The notes under the pieces: model-generated | What the model saw: the letters and a program-made list of their open reading frames with translations, nothing else | Databases searched by the model: none | Told to the model about the DNA's origin: nothing | Part shown: positions 16,871 through 24,651 of the stretch, piece after piece | Numbering within the stretch: position 1 is the stretch's first letter | Layout: each line of letters opens with the position of its first letter | DNA from: Clostridium manihotivorum | Lineage (GTDB): Bacteria; Bacillota; Clostridia; Clostridiales; Clostridiaceae | Length of the DNA stretch: 64,000 nt | Assembly (NCBI RefSeq): GCF_004015185.1 | Contig: NZ_CP025746.1 | Span: 5,597,776-5,661,775, forward strand | Direction: 5' to 3' | Made by a program: the position numbers and the translations under genes

Positions 16871-17002
16871 GGCTATGTTTAATAATATTGTTGAAATTAA
16901 GTGGTCATAAAGGAGATGCTATATGAGCGAGCAATTAGCGCAAGCTCATCTAAGCATCGGATGACTGACCAGTTAATTTCAACACGGTACTTTAACAAAG
17001 AC
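16871..17002 (+). repeat. MITE-like palindromic repeat, copy 2 (between sdaAB and sdaAA)
   Basis: A near-complete copy running from GGCTATGTTTAATAATATTG to GGTACTTTAACAAAGAC, with inner arms TTGAAATTAAGTGG and AGTTAATTTCAA. Inside, GATGCTATATGAGC pairs with GCTCATCTAAGCATC. It ends only 6 bp from the sdaAB stop. Confidence 0.85.
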
Positions 17003-17008
17003 TTAACT

Positions 17009-17683
17009 TTAAGCTCTGACTGGGTTTATCTTTATAACTCTATCTACAGCTTCTACTTTTTTAATCTCATTAATAACAACTTCATTTAAAAGGCTGTCTA
17101 CTTCAAAAATCATAGTGGCAGTTTTTCCTTTTTTAGTTCTAAATACACTCATAAAAGCTATATTAACATTATTGTTATAAAGTATTGCTGAAACCTTTGA
17201 CACTGCTCCTGGTACATCTCTGTGAGATATTATTACAGTGGGATATTCACCTGTAAAGTTAACTTCTTGCCCGTTTACCTCTGTTATAACGATACTTCCT
17301 CCACCTATAGAGGAGCCAGTTATTTCGGAGATATTATCCTGATTGTCTTTTATTACAAACTTAACTGTATTGGGATGAACATCTCCTAGATACTTTTCCT
17401 TGAACTCTATCTTTATTCCCTTTTCCTTTGCTATCTCTATGGATTCCCTAAGTCTTACATCACTTGGTTCCATCCCTAGTATACCTGCAACTAAAGCTCT
17501 ATCAGTACCATGACCTTTGTAGGTTTTGCTAAAAGACCCATGAAGCAAAAAAGTAACTTCCTTAATACTGTCTCCAGCAATGGCTGCAGCCACCTTTCCT
17601 AGTCTTGCTGCTCCAGCAGTATGAGAACTAGATGGACCAATCATAATCGGTCCAATTATATCAAAAGCTCCATATTTTTTCAT
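17009..17683 (-). CDS. sdaAB: L-serine dehydratase, iron-sulfur-dependent, beta subunit
   Basis: A 224-residue subunit partnering SdaAA. Residues 1-140 form the SDH beta domain with the signature GPSSSHTAGAARLGK near residue 16, and residues about 148-220 form an ACT domain (VIISHRDVPGAVSKVSAIL) that may sense serine. The start has GGAGCGTGGCAA upstream. The gene precedes sdaAA on the same strand; the inserted MITE could fold in the mRNA and alter the ratio of the two subunits. Confidence 0.93.
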   Translation of the reverse strand: MKKYGAFDIIGPIMIGPSSSHTAGAARLGKVAAAIAGDSIKEVTFLLHGSFSKTYKGHGTDRALVAGILGMEPSDVRLRESIEIAKEKGIKIEFKEKYLGDVHPNTVKFVIKDNQDNISEITGSSIGGGSIVITEVNGQEVNFTGEYPTVIISHRDVPGAVSKVSAILYNNNVNIAFMSVFRTKKGKTATMIFEVDSLLNEVVINEIKKVEAVDRVIKINPVRA

Positions 17684-17755
17684 TTGCCACGCTCCATCTT
17701 AAAGTTATCATATTATTAATCTATTCATTTGCATATGAACCAGTTCTATTTTATA

Positions 17756-17783
17756 AAATTAAGTGGTTATAACGGAGATGCTC
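17756..17783 (+). repeat. MITE-like repeat, truncated copy 3
   Basis: Only the left half remains (AAATTAAGTGGTTATAACGG, then AGATGCTC). It is followed by about 130 bp of nearly pure A/T sequence. Confidence 0.6.
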
Positions 17784-17794
17784 GGTGATAGGAC

Positions 17795-17925
17795 TATTAT
17801 AAATATATAAATTTAAATTTTTATAAAGTTAAATTTTTATATTTATAAATTTTTATATTTTTAAATTTAAAAATTCTTAACTTCTTAAATTGTTAAGTTG
17901 TTAAATTCTTAAGAATTTATAGTAA
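17795..17925. repeat. A/T-only low-complexity tract
   Basis: About 130 bp made almost only of A and T, with repeated TTAAATTT, TTTATATT and TTCTTAACTTCTTAAA units and small palindromes such as AAATTCTTAAGAATTT. The motif ATTCTTAACTTCTTAA recurs at about 62580, also beside a MITE copy. It separates sdaAB from the nucleoside kinase and may also help termination. Confidence 0.5.
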
Positions 17926-17954
17926 TAATGCGGGTTTAGCCCATTCTTACCATC

Positions 17955-19607
17955 TTAATACTTATAAAAACAGCTACCTCCTATAAACTCTCTAAGAATT
18001 GAGTTTTCAGGAACCATATCATTGTCTATACCTTGAAATAACTTTAGAAAGTCTATTAGTCTTTCCGCTTCATTATATACTTCACTGTCTTGATGTATCT
18101 TTGAAAGCTCTTCTATAGCACACTTTTTCAGCACTGAAAGTTCGTATACCAATGTTGAGTTAAACATTACATCAGCCTGCTCTTGATAGACAAATATATT
18201 TTTTTCTTCCCCTCGCTTTATAGAAGGCCACATCTTTAGAGTTTCTTCTCCGCCATAACCTCTAGATAAATAATCCCTTACAATCCTTCTTATCTTTCTT
18301 ACGTCAGAGGTTGCAATTCTATTATGATTGTCGACATTGAGTTGTGTCAAGGCACTTATATAAATTCTAAACTTGTTATGATCTGGTATGGTTGAAGTTA
18401 GTATGTCATTAAGTCCATGTATCCCCTCTACTATCAATACACCGTTCTGAGGAAGCTGCATAGCTCCGCCTTCATGCTCTCTCTTGCCAGTTTTAAAATT
18501 ATAGGTAGGTACATTAACTGTCTCTCCTTCTAAAAGAAGATTTAGCTGTTTGTTGAAAAGCTCTAAATCTAAAGCATAAATAGATTCAAAATCAGGTTTT
18601 CCCTCTTCGTCTAAAGGAGTTTTATCTCTATCTATAAAATAATCATCAAGAGAAATAGGAATAGGAATCAGACCATTTACTCTAAGCTGTATTCCTAATC
18701 TTTTAGCAAACGTTGTCTTTCCTGAAGAAGATGGTCCAGCTATAAGTACTATCTTTACTTCATTCCTATCTCTGATCATATCTGCAATATATGCAATCTT
18801 CTTCTCATGTAACGCCTCTGAAACCCTTATGATTTCATCAAATTCCCTTTTTATAACCTTGTTATTTAATGATCCTACATCTGCAATATCTAATATATTT
18901 AGCCACTGTTCAGTCTCTTGAAAGATTTTTTCCAGCTTCTCTTGCGGTTCAAAGACAGGGATTTCTATTTTCTTTCCTTCCTCAGGAAATCTAAGTAAAA
19001 AACCAGGTTCATGATATAAAACATCAAAATATTTTAATATACCAGTAGAGTAGCCTAACTTTCCATAAAAATAATCATATCTTCCATCTAACTCGTACAG
19101 CCTTACTTCGCTATTACATATATTTTTAAGTAGCTTTACTTTATCCGTCATTCCATAAGAAGAGAATATTCTTATAGCTTCATCCTTTGGCATCTTAATA
19201 GTATTTATAAGAATATCCCTCTCAATAAGCTCTTTCATCTTCTTTTTTATTAAGATTATATCTTCAGCATCTAAAGCCTTCTCCATATGAACTTCTCCAT
19301 AAATACCCTTGCTTAAGGAATGTTCAATTGTTATTTTGGCTTCTGGAAACAAATCTAGGCTAGCCTTTATAAATACGAATTGAAGAGTCCTAACATATGC
19401 CCTATTACCTATACGATCATCAGCTTCTACAAACTCCAGTTTTCCACTATCTTCTATAGGACATCTCAATTCATAATATTTATTGTTAAGCTTTCCTAAA
19501 GTAATAGGTACTATATTATTAGGACGATATAGCTTAACTAAATCATAAAATTTTGTTCCTTTTTCCACTTCTATAATCTTTTCATCCATCTCAAGTCTCA
19601 ATACCAT
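17955..19607 (-). CDS. Nucleoside (uridine) kinase-like protein with N-terminal TGS/tRNA-synthetase-like region
   Basis: A 550-residue fusion known in clostridia. Residues 1-60 resemble a TGS domain (EMDEKIIEVEKGTKFYDLVK), residues 60-200 resemble the threonyl-tRNA synthetase second additional domain, and residues 270-550 form a phosphoribulokinase/uridine kinase domain with P-loop GPSSSGKTTFAKRL and ISLDDYFIDRDKTP (base-site Asp and Tyr). It probably phosphorylates a nucleoside, but the substrate is not established for this subfamily. Start: ATG at 19607 with AGGAGTGAATACAAG, a rather long spacing; an internal ATG at MDEKII is possible. It stands alone. Confidence 0.82.
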   Translation of the reverse strand: MVLRLEMDEKIIEVEKGTKFYDLVKLYRPNNIVPITLGKLNNKYYELRCPIEDSGKLEFVEADDRIGNRAYVRTLQFVFIKASLDLFPEAKITIEHSLSKGIYGEVHMEKALDAEDIILIKKKMKELIERDILINTIKMPKDEAIRIFSSYGMTDKVKLLKNICNSEVRLYELDGRYDYFYGKLGYSTGILKYFDVLYHEPGFLLRFPEEGKKIEIPVFEPQEKLEKIFQETEQWLNILDIADVGSLNNKVIKREFDEIIRVSEALHEKKIAYIADMIRDRNEVKIVLIAGPSSSGKTTFAKRLGIQLRVNGLIPIPISLDDYFIDRDKTPLDEEGKPDFESIYALDLELFNKQLNLLLEGETVNVPTYNFKTGKREHEGGAMQLPQNGVLIVEGIHGLNDILTSTIPDHNKFRIYISALTQLNVDNHNRIATSDVRKIRRIVRDYLSRGYGGEETLKMWPSIKRGEEKNIFVYQEQADVMFNSTLVYELSVLKKCAIEELSKIHQDSEVYNEAERLIDFLKLFQGIDNDMVPENSILREFIGGSCFYKY

Positions 19608-19693
19608 CTTGTATTCACTCCTAGTATTATTTTATTTTCATACCAACCTTTTATAAATACTCAAAACTACTGTTGATACGTACATTTTAGCTT

Positions 19694-19810
19694 TAAGAAT
19701 ACTGTTTAAATTAAGTGGTTATGCAGGAGATGCTATATTAGCGAGCAACTAGCTCAATCTCATTAGAACATAGGATCGCTAACCACTTAATTTCAAAACA
19801 CTACTTTAAT
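19694..19810 (+). repeat. MITE-like palindromic repeat, copy 4
   Basis: From TTTAAATTAAGTGGTTATGC to CTAACCACTTAATTTCAAAA and ACTACTTTAA. The middle (AGGAGATGCTATATTAGCGAGC) has drifted from the consensus. It lies between the nucleoside kinase and the DUF421 gene, in the shared upstream region. Confidence 0.75.
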
Positions 19811-19935
19811 ATAACTTATCTAAAAGTTATTCTATCTCTCTTAAGATTATTATACATCTTTGATTTTAAAAAAATCCTAATATTTGAATAATTTAAATTG
19901 CTATAAGAAATTATAACATTGGAGAGGTGATCGAG

Positions 19936-20637
19936 TTGTTAATTGTACTTATAAGGACGGTAATACTTTACTCTGTAGTTGTTCTTGTTATGAGGCTTAT
20001 GGGAAAAAGGCAAATAGGTGAGCTTCAGCCTTACGAATTTGTTATAACTATGATGATATCAGATTTAGCTGCACTTCCAATGCAAGACACTAGACTTCCA
20101 TTACTTTTGGGTGTCATTCCAATAATAACATTGCTAATGTTAAAAACTGTTTTATCAGAAATACAGCTAAAGAGTAAGATTGCCAGAAGAGTTATAGATG
20201 GAACTCCTTGTGTACTAATTAAGGAAGGCAAAGTAAACTTCCAGTCACTTATAAGTCAACGAATAAACATAGATGATCTTATGGAAGAACTGAGACTAAG
20301 CGGATATTTCAACATAGCAGATATCCAATATGCTATTCTAGAAAATAACGGGCAAGTTTCTGTAATTCCTAAAAAAGTTTTTTCTCCATCAACCAAAGGT
20401 GATTTAAAGATAAAAGAAGATGAGGATAAACTTCCAGTAGTTATCATTGTAAACGGCAAGATAAATCAAAAGGCTCTGCTTAAATTGAAAAAAGATGATA
20501 CCTGGTTAAAAAACATGCTAGACAATAATGATGTAACCAATATGAAAGATGTATATATAGCCATGGTGGATTCAAATGGAGAGTTCTTTCTCCAAAAGAG
20601 AGATGATTCAATTGATTTTGGAGATGATGACTTATGA
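19936..20637 (+). CDS. DUF421 (YetF-type) membrane protein
   Basis: A protein of 233 residues. Three N-terminal helices carry the family signature RLMGKRQIGELQPYEFVITM, then a cytoplasmic two-part domain (CVLIKEGKVNFQSLISQRIN and an ADIQYAIL block). DUF421 proteins such as YetF occur in spore formers and, in Bacillus, in germination and spore membranes; the activity is unknown. A GTG at 19927 would overlap the GGAGAGGTG ribosome site, so the TTG at 19936 is the likelier start. It overlaps the next gene by four bases (ATGA), so the two are co-translated. Confidence 0.85.
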   Translation: MLIVLIRTVILYSVVVLVMRLMGKRQIGELQPYEFVITMMISDLAALPMQDTRLPLLLGVIPIITLLMLKTVLSEIQLKSKIARRVIDGTPCVLIKEGKVNFQSLISQRINIDDLMEELRLSGYFNIADIQYAILENNGQVSVIPKKVFSPSTKGDLKIKEDEDKLPVVIIVNGKINQKALLKLKKDDTWLKNMLDNNDVTNMKDVYIAMVDSNGEFFLQKRDDSIDFGDDDL

Positions 20638-21014
20638 AAAATACTATTACATCCATATTAATTTTTCTATGCCTACTAGGTTTCATAATTTATTCTCATA
20701 GTGATTTAATAAAAATTTGCGATGATGTAAGTACAAAGTGTGTTAAGATAGAAGATTCAATAAAGAACGACAAATGGGATGAATCCTATAAGCTGTCAGT
20801 AGATCTTAAGGAGTATATAGAAAAAAGTTTTGAACCGCTCTCAGTTTATATAAACCATCAAGATGCAGATATACTTGTAAATGAATCTTTAAAGCTCTCT
20901 CAATACACTAAATATGAGAATAAATCAGAAGCACTTTCAAGCATACATCTAATAAAATATTCCACTAAAGCCATAAAGGCTCTTCAAACTCCAAAGCTAG
21001 AAAACATATTCTAG
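20634..21014 (+). CDS. DUF4363 family membrane-anchored protein
   Basis: A 126-residue protein with one N-terminal membrane helix (TSILIFLCLLGFIIYSHSD) and an extracytoplasmic helical domain (residues 28-126). It matches my recollection of the DUF4363 family, which is commonly encoded directly after DUF421 in clostridia. The gene overlaps the DUF421 gene by ATGA, suggesting that the two proteins act together at the membrane. No enzyme motif is visible. Function unknown. Confidence 0.75.
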   Translation: MKNTITSILIFLCLLGFIIYSHSDLIKICDDVSTKCVKIEDSIKNDKWDESYKLSVDLKEYIEKSFEPLSVYINHQDADILVNESLKLSQYTKYENKSEALSSIHLIKYSTKAIKALQTPKLENIF

Positions 21015-21090
21015 AATTATTTTATTATTTTTTGTGAGAAAATATAATAATACTGGTAGAAAATATAATAATAATAGTATATAATGTACA

Positions 21091-21128
21091 TAAGGGATAA
21101 GTCCCACTGGGACTATAAAAGTCCCTTA
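21091..21128 (+). promoter_or_regulatory. fba leader with competing hairpins
   Basis: TAAGGGA pairs with TCCCTTA as an outer stem, and inside it AGTCCC pairs with GGGACT. The same GGGACT can pair instead with AGTCCC at 21120-21125. The two inner pairings exclude each other. A TATAAT box lies just upstream at 21080. Position suggests a control element in the aldolase leader. Confidence 0.45.
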
Positions 21129-21164
21129 CCATATGATTTTTATTAAACGAAAGGTGGTATGAAC

Positions 21165-22031
21165 ATGTCATTAGTAAGTGCTAAAGAAATGTTAAATAAA
21201 GCTAGAGATGGGAAATATGCTGTTGGTCAATTCAACATCAACAACTTAGAATGGACTAAGGCTATACTATTAACTGCTCAAGAAAATAATTCACCAGTAA
21301 TCCTTGGTGTATCTGAAGGTGCTGGAAAGTACATGGGCGGATATAAGACTGTTGTAGGAATGGTTAATGGATTATTAGAAGATTTAAAGATAACTGTTCC
21401 AGTAGCATTACACTTAGACCACGGTAGCTACGAAGGATCTTACAAAGCTATGGAAGCTGGATTCTCATCAATAATGTTTGATGGTTCTCACTATCCAATA
21501 GATGAAAATATAGCAAAGACAACTGAATTAGTAAAAGTTACTGGTGAAAGAGGACTTTCATTAGAAGCTGAAGTTGGTTCAATCGGTGGAGAAGAAGACG
21601 GAGTTGTTGGAGCAGGAGAAATCGCTGATCCTAACGAATGTAAGCAAATAGCTGATCTAGGAGTAACAATGCTTGCTGCTGGTATCGGTAATATCCACGG
21701 AAAATACCCAGCTAACTGGAAGGGCTTAGCTTTCGATGCATTGAGCCAAATCAATGATATAACAGGTGATGTTCCACTAGTTCTACACGGTGGTACAGGT
21801 ATTCCTGAAGAAATGATTAAAAAAGCTATATCTCTAGGAGTTGCTAAAATAAATGTTAATACTGAATGTCAATTATCATTTGCTGAAGCTACTCGTAAGT
21901 ATATAGAAGCTGGTAAAGACCTAGAAGGAAAGGGATTTGATCCACGTAAACTTTTAGGACCAGGATTTGAAGCTATAAAAGCTACAGTTAAAGAAAAGAT
22001 GGTACTTTTCGGATCAGTTAACCAAGCTTAA
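21165..22031 (+). CDS. fba: Class II fructose-1,6-bisphosphate aldolase
   Basis: A 288-residue zinc-dependent glycolytic/gluconeogenic aldolase that cleaves fructose 1,6-bisphosphate to dihydroxyacetone phosphate and glyceraldehyde 3-phosphate. The zinc and catalytic residues are in VALHLDHGSYE (Asp and His near residue 80), GIGNIHGKYP and LVLHGGTGIPEE; NVNTECQ is the substrate loop. Two ATGs 6 bp apart are possible; the second (21165, MSLVSAKEML) is better spaced from AAAGGTGG. Codon use is biased to frequent codons, fitting high expression. It is monocistronic, with a strong terminator 10 bp after the stop. Confidence 0.96.
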   Translation: MSLVSAKEMLNKARDGKYAVGQFNINNLEWTKAILLTAQENNSPVILGVSEGAGKYMGGYKTVVGMVNGLLEDLKITVPVALHLDHGSYEGSYKAMEAGFSSIMFDGSHYPIDENIAKTTELVKVTGERGLSLEAEVGSIGGEEDGVVGAGEIADPNECKQIADLGVTMLAAGIGNIHGKYPANWKGLAFDALSQINDITGDVPLVLHGGTGIPEEMIKKAISLGVAKINVNTECQLSFAEATRKYIEAGKDLEGKGFDPRKLLGPGFEAIKATVKEKMVLFGSVNQA

Positions 22032-22040
22032 TATTTATAT

Positions 22041-22076
22041 AAAAACGCTAAAGCAAATTTGCTTTAGCGTTTTTTG
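22041..22076. terminator. Bidirectional intrinsic terminator
   Basis: AAACGCTAAAGCAAATTTGCTTTAGCGTTT is a perfect palindrome with A and T runs at the sides. It serves fba (plus) and the converging histidine kinase gene (minus). Confidence 0.92.
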
Positions 22077-22090
22077 TGCGTATAAAATAA

Positions 22091-23536
22091 TCACTTTTTA
22101 GGAAACCTGATAATAAACTTTGTCCCTTTCCCTAATTCACTTTCAATATCTATAATTCCTTCATGAAGCTCTATTACCTTCTTTGTTATAGCCATACCAA
22201 GTCCACTTCCACCATCAGACTTTCTAGCACTATCTCCTCTTGTAAACTCATTAAAGATAGTATTTCTAACCTTTTCAGATATTCCAATTCCATTATCTTT
22301 AATTGACATTAATATTCCTTCATCATTTTTGTCTAGAAAAAAGGTCAACGTAGTTCCTGGAGGATTATACTTTAGAGCATTTATTATTATATTAGAAATT
22401 GCTCTATATAATTCATCTCTGTCAAAGCTAAACCTTATATATTCCTCTCTTATATCTACTTCATATTGGAAGTTGCACTTCTCTATATCCGGTATAAAGC
22501 CTATTATTGTTTCTCTAAAGAAGTTAGCCAAATCACCTTCTACTATATTTAACTTATATGACGGAGTATCCATCTTGGAAAATGTAAATAATTCATCAAT
22601 TAGATAATTCATTCTATTGGACTTTTCGTATATATAATTTAAGTATTTCTTCTTCTTTTCTTCCTCTACAACTAGCCCATCATTTAAAGCTCTTGCATAG
22701 CCTTGAATTGAAGTTATTGGTGTCTTAAGATCATGGGAAATATCTGCAATAATCATCCTTTTGCTTTCTTCTGCCCATCTTTTTTGTTCTTCTGCTTCCT
22801 GTATCCTCTGTGACATATCATTTAGTGCATCTCTAATCATAGCAAGTTCACTGTCTGCTTTACATCTAATCTTATAATTATAATCTCCAGTACTTATGGT
22901 CTGTATTCCCTTTATTATATGCTTTATAGGATTACTTATCTGCTTAGCTATTATCTTACTAAGTACAAACATTATAAGTAATAGTACCAATCCTGCCCCA
23001 CTAAATATGGAAAGCATAAATAGCTGTATATCCCTTTCAAGAGGTGAACCAGTCATCTGCCCACCTAGAGATAACCCCATATTTTTAGGTGGAAACTTTA
23101 CAAGACATATATAACTAAGACCATCATTACCTTTAAAAGTAGCTGCTGAGTAAGAAGTTCTATTAAAGTCAAAGCTTGCTTTCAAATCTGTAGACAAATC
23201 ATTTACAAGTTGTTCTTCAGTATACTCTTTTATATCATCCTTTTTCTGACCTTTTACGTATATAACCTTATTGTCTTTAAGTATTTCAACCCATCCACCA
23301 AACTTCTCTATATAAGTAGAATCTATATTCTTATAGTCACTACACACAATAGCCTTTGCTGTAGACTTAGGAAAATCGTTATCGTTATGTCTTTTAGCCG
23401 AAAATAAAGTAAAAAATGCTAGAGCTATTATCATAAGAAATAGTAACACTATAGTTACCACCCCAAATATAAAATAGCCTAACATTATCTTAATATATAT
23501 ACTTTTAGGTTTTCTTCTTTTCTTTAATACTTTCAT
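22091..23536 (-). CDS. Sensor histidine kinase with HAMP domain
   Basis: A 481-residue membrane kinase. Helix 1 lies at about residues 16-43, an extracytoplasmic sensor of about 120 residues follows, helix 2 is near 172-195, then a HAMP domain (QISNPIKHIIKGIQTIS), the phospho-acceptor box DISHDLKTPITSIQGYA, and the ATPase motifs NALKYNP, IKDNGIGI and GGSGLGMAITKK. It pairs with the response regulator whose stop touches its start. The stimulus is unknown; the nearby ABC exporter suggests an envelope or antibiotic stress. Start supported by AAAGGTGGACTAG. Confidence 0.93.
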   Translation of the reverse strand: MKVLKKRRKPKSIYIKIMLGYFIFGVVTIVLLFLMIIALAFFTLFSAKRHNDNDFPKSTAKAIVCSDYKNIDSTYIEKFGGWVEILKDNKVIYVKGQKKDDIKEYTEEQLVNDLSTDLKASFDFNRTSYSAATFKGNDGLSYICLVKFPPKNMGLSLGGQMTGSPLERDIQLFMLSIFSGAGLVLLLIMFVLSKIIAKQISNPIKHIIKGIQTISTGDYNYKIRCKADSELAMIRDALNDMSQRIQEAEEQKRWAEESKRMIIADISHDLKTPITSIQGYARALNDGLVVEEEKKKKYLNYIYEKSNRMNYLIDELFTFSKMDTPSYKLNIVEGDLANFFRETIIGFIPDIEKCNFQYEVDIREEYIRFSFDRDELYRAISNIIINALKYNPPGTTLTFFLDKNDEGILMSIKDNGIGISEKVRNTIFNEFTRGDSARKSDGGSGLGMAITKKVIELHEGIIDIESELGKGTKFIIRFPKK

Positions 23537-24253
23537 CTAGTCCACCTTTGACTTTCCAGTAAACTTATATCCTAAGCCCCTCACCGTCCTTAAATATTCT
23601 GGTTTTTTAGGATTATCTTCAATCTTGTCTCTAAGATTGCTTATGTGAACCATTATGGTGTTATCATCACCATAATATACCTCTTCCCAAACTGTTTCAA
23701 AGATTTGTTTTTTAGTAAATACCTTATCTACATTTTTCATAAAAAGACTTAATATCTTGTATTCTGTTGATGTAAGATCAAGAAGTCTTCCAGCCTTAAA
23801 AGCTTCACAGCTTTCTTCATCTAGTTCTATATCACCATACACTATATTTTGGGCTTCCTTACTCTTATTATTTGCTCCACCCATTAAAAGATAATATCGT
23901 CTCAATTGAGCCTGTACTCTAGCTATAAGCTCTAATGGATTGAAGGGCTTAGTTACATAATCATCTGCTCCAAGACCCAATCCAAGTATCTTATCGCTAA
24001 AATCATTTTTGGCAGATATTAATATTATTGGGACATTGAGCTTTTCTCTAGCCTTTTTTATAAGCTGATAGCCGTCAATGCCGGGCATCATTATATCAAA
24101 TATAGCCAAATCTATACTCTTTTCACATAAAATATTCCATGCATCTATTCCATTGAAACACTTTATTATGTTGTAACCTTCTTTTTCAAGATAAAGTTCA
24201 ACTAATTCAACTATTTCAATTTCGTCATCAGCAATTAATATGTTTTTTGCCAT
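23537..24253 (-). CDS. OmpR-family response regulator
   Basis: A 238-residue regulator. The receiver domain (residues 1-120) has the acidic pair ADDEIE, the phosphorylated Asp in FDIMMPG, and the conserved YVTKPFNP lysine. The C-terminal winged helix (LDLTSTEYKILSLFMKNVDK to RTVRGLGYKF) binds DNA. A TTG at 24265 would be inside the GGAGG ribosome site, so the ATG at 24253 (MAKNIL) is taken. It precedes its kinase without a gap. Upstream is the structured element at 24311-24442 and then the ABC exporter genes on the same strand. Confidence 0.94.
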   Translation of the reverse strand: MAKNILIADDEIEIVELVELYLEKEGYNIIKCFNGIDAWNILCEKSIDLAIFDIMMPGIDGYQLIKKAREKLNVPIILISAKNDFSDKILGLGLGADDYVTKPFNPLELIARVQAQLRRYYLLMGGANNKSKEAQNIVYGDIELDEESCEAFKAGRLLDLTSTEYKILSLFMKNVDKVFTKKQIFETVWEEVYYGDDNTIMVHISNLRDKIEDNPKKPEYLRTVRGLGYKFTGKSKVD

Positions 24254-24310
24254 AATTACCTCCAACCATAAATTTGCGCAGGTTATACACTAATACTAAA
24301 GTTGTTATCA

Positions 24311-24442
24311 ATATATATGGAACCAACTTCAACTATTAATTTATACATGCCTGATGATCCCCAGCCCCCGGGATCATCCTATCCCCAGAAGCCGGGATTT
24401 TATAACAAGTATAAATTAATTTTTCATAAAGGTTCCCTATAT
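24311..24442. ncRNA. Candidate structured RNA element (two equal hairpins inside a long stem)
   Basis: Outer stem GGAACC (24319-24324) / GGTTCC (24431-24436), extended by TATAT sequences; second stem TTAATTTATAC (24336-24346) / GTATAAATTAA (24409-24419), 11 bp perfect. Inside are two hairpins: GATGATCCC / GGGATCATC (9 bp) with loop CAGCCCCC, and ATCCC / GGGAT with loop CAGAAGCC. Both loops have 8 bases and the form CAGnnnCC. The centre is GC-rich in an AT-rich setting. The strand is undecided. On minus it would be the leader of the response regulator gene; on plus the loops are C-rich. It does not match a riboswitch class that I know. Confidence 0.55.
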
Positions 24443-24651
24443 AAACTTACTAATTGAAGTTTTAATAACTTTAACAACTATAATTGAAATAACCTTATTT
24501 TTCACATAACTTAAAATCGCCATAAAAATAGCGATTTTAAATTAGGTATAATATAAACTTATTACTATACATTATTTTCTAGTTATAAGAAATATTATAA
24601 TTTAATGTTGTTCGAGGTACAAGCAAAATTTAAAAATTTGCTTAATATGAC

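Noticed and set aside
24311..24442. Known riboswitch class (c-di-GMP, SAM, purine, fluoride) for the double hairpin
   Set aside because: The conserved loop bases of those classes are missing; only the general nested shape is similar.
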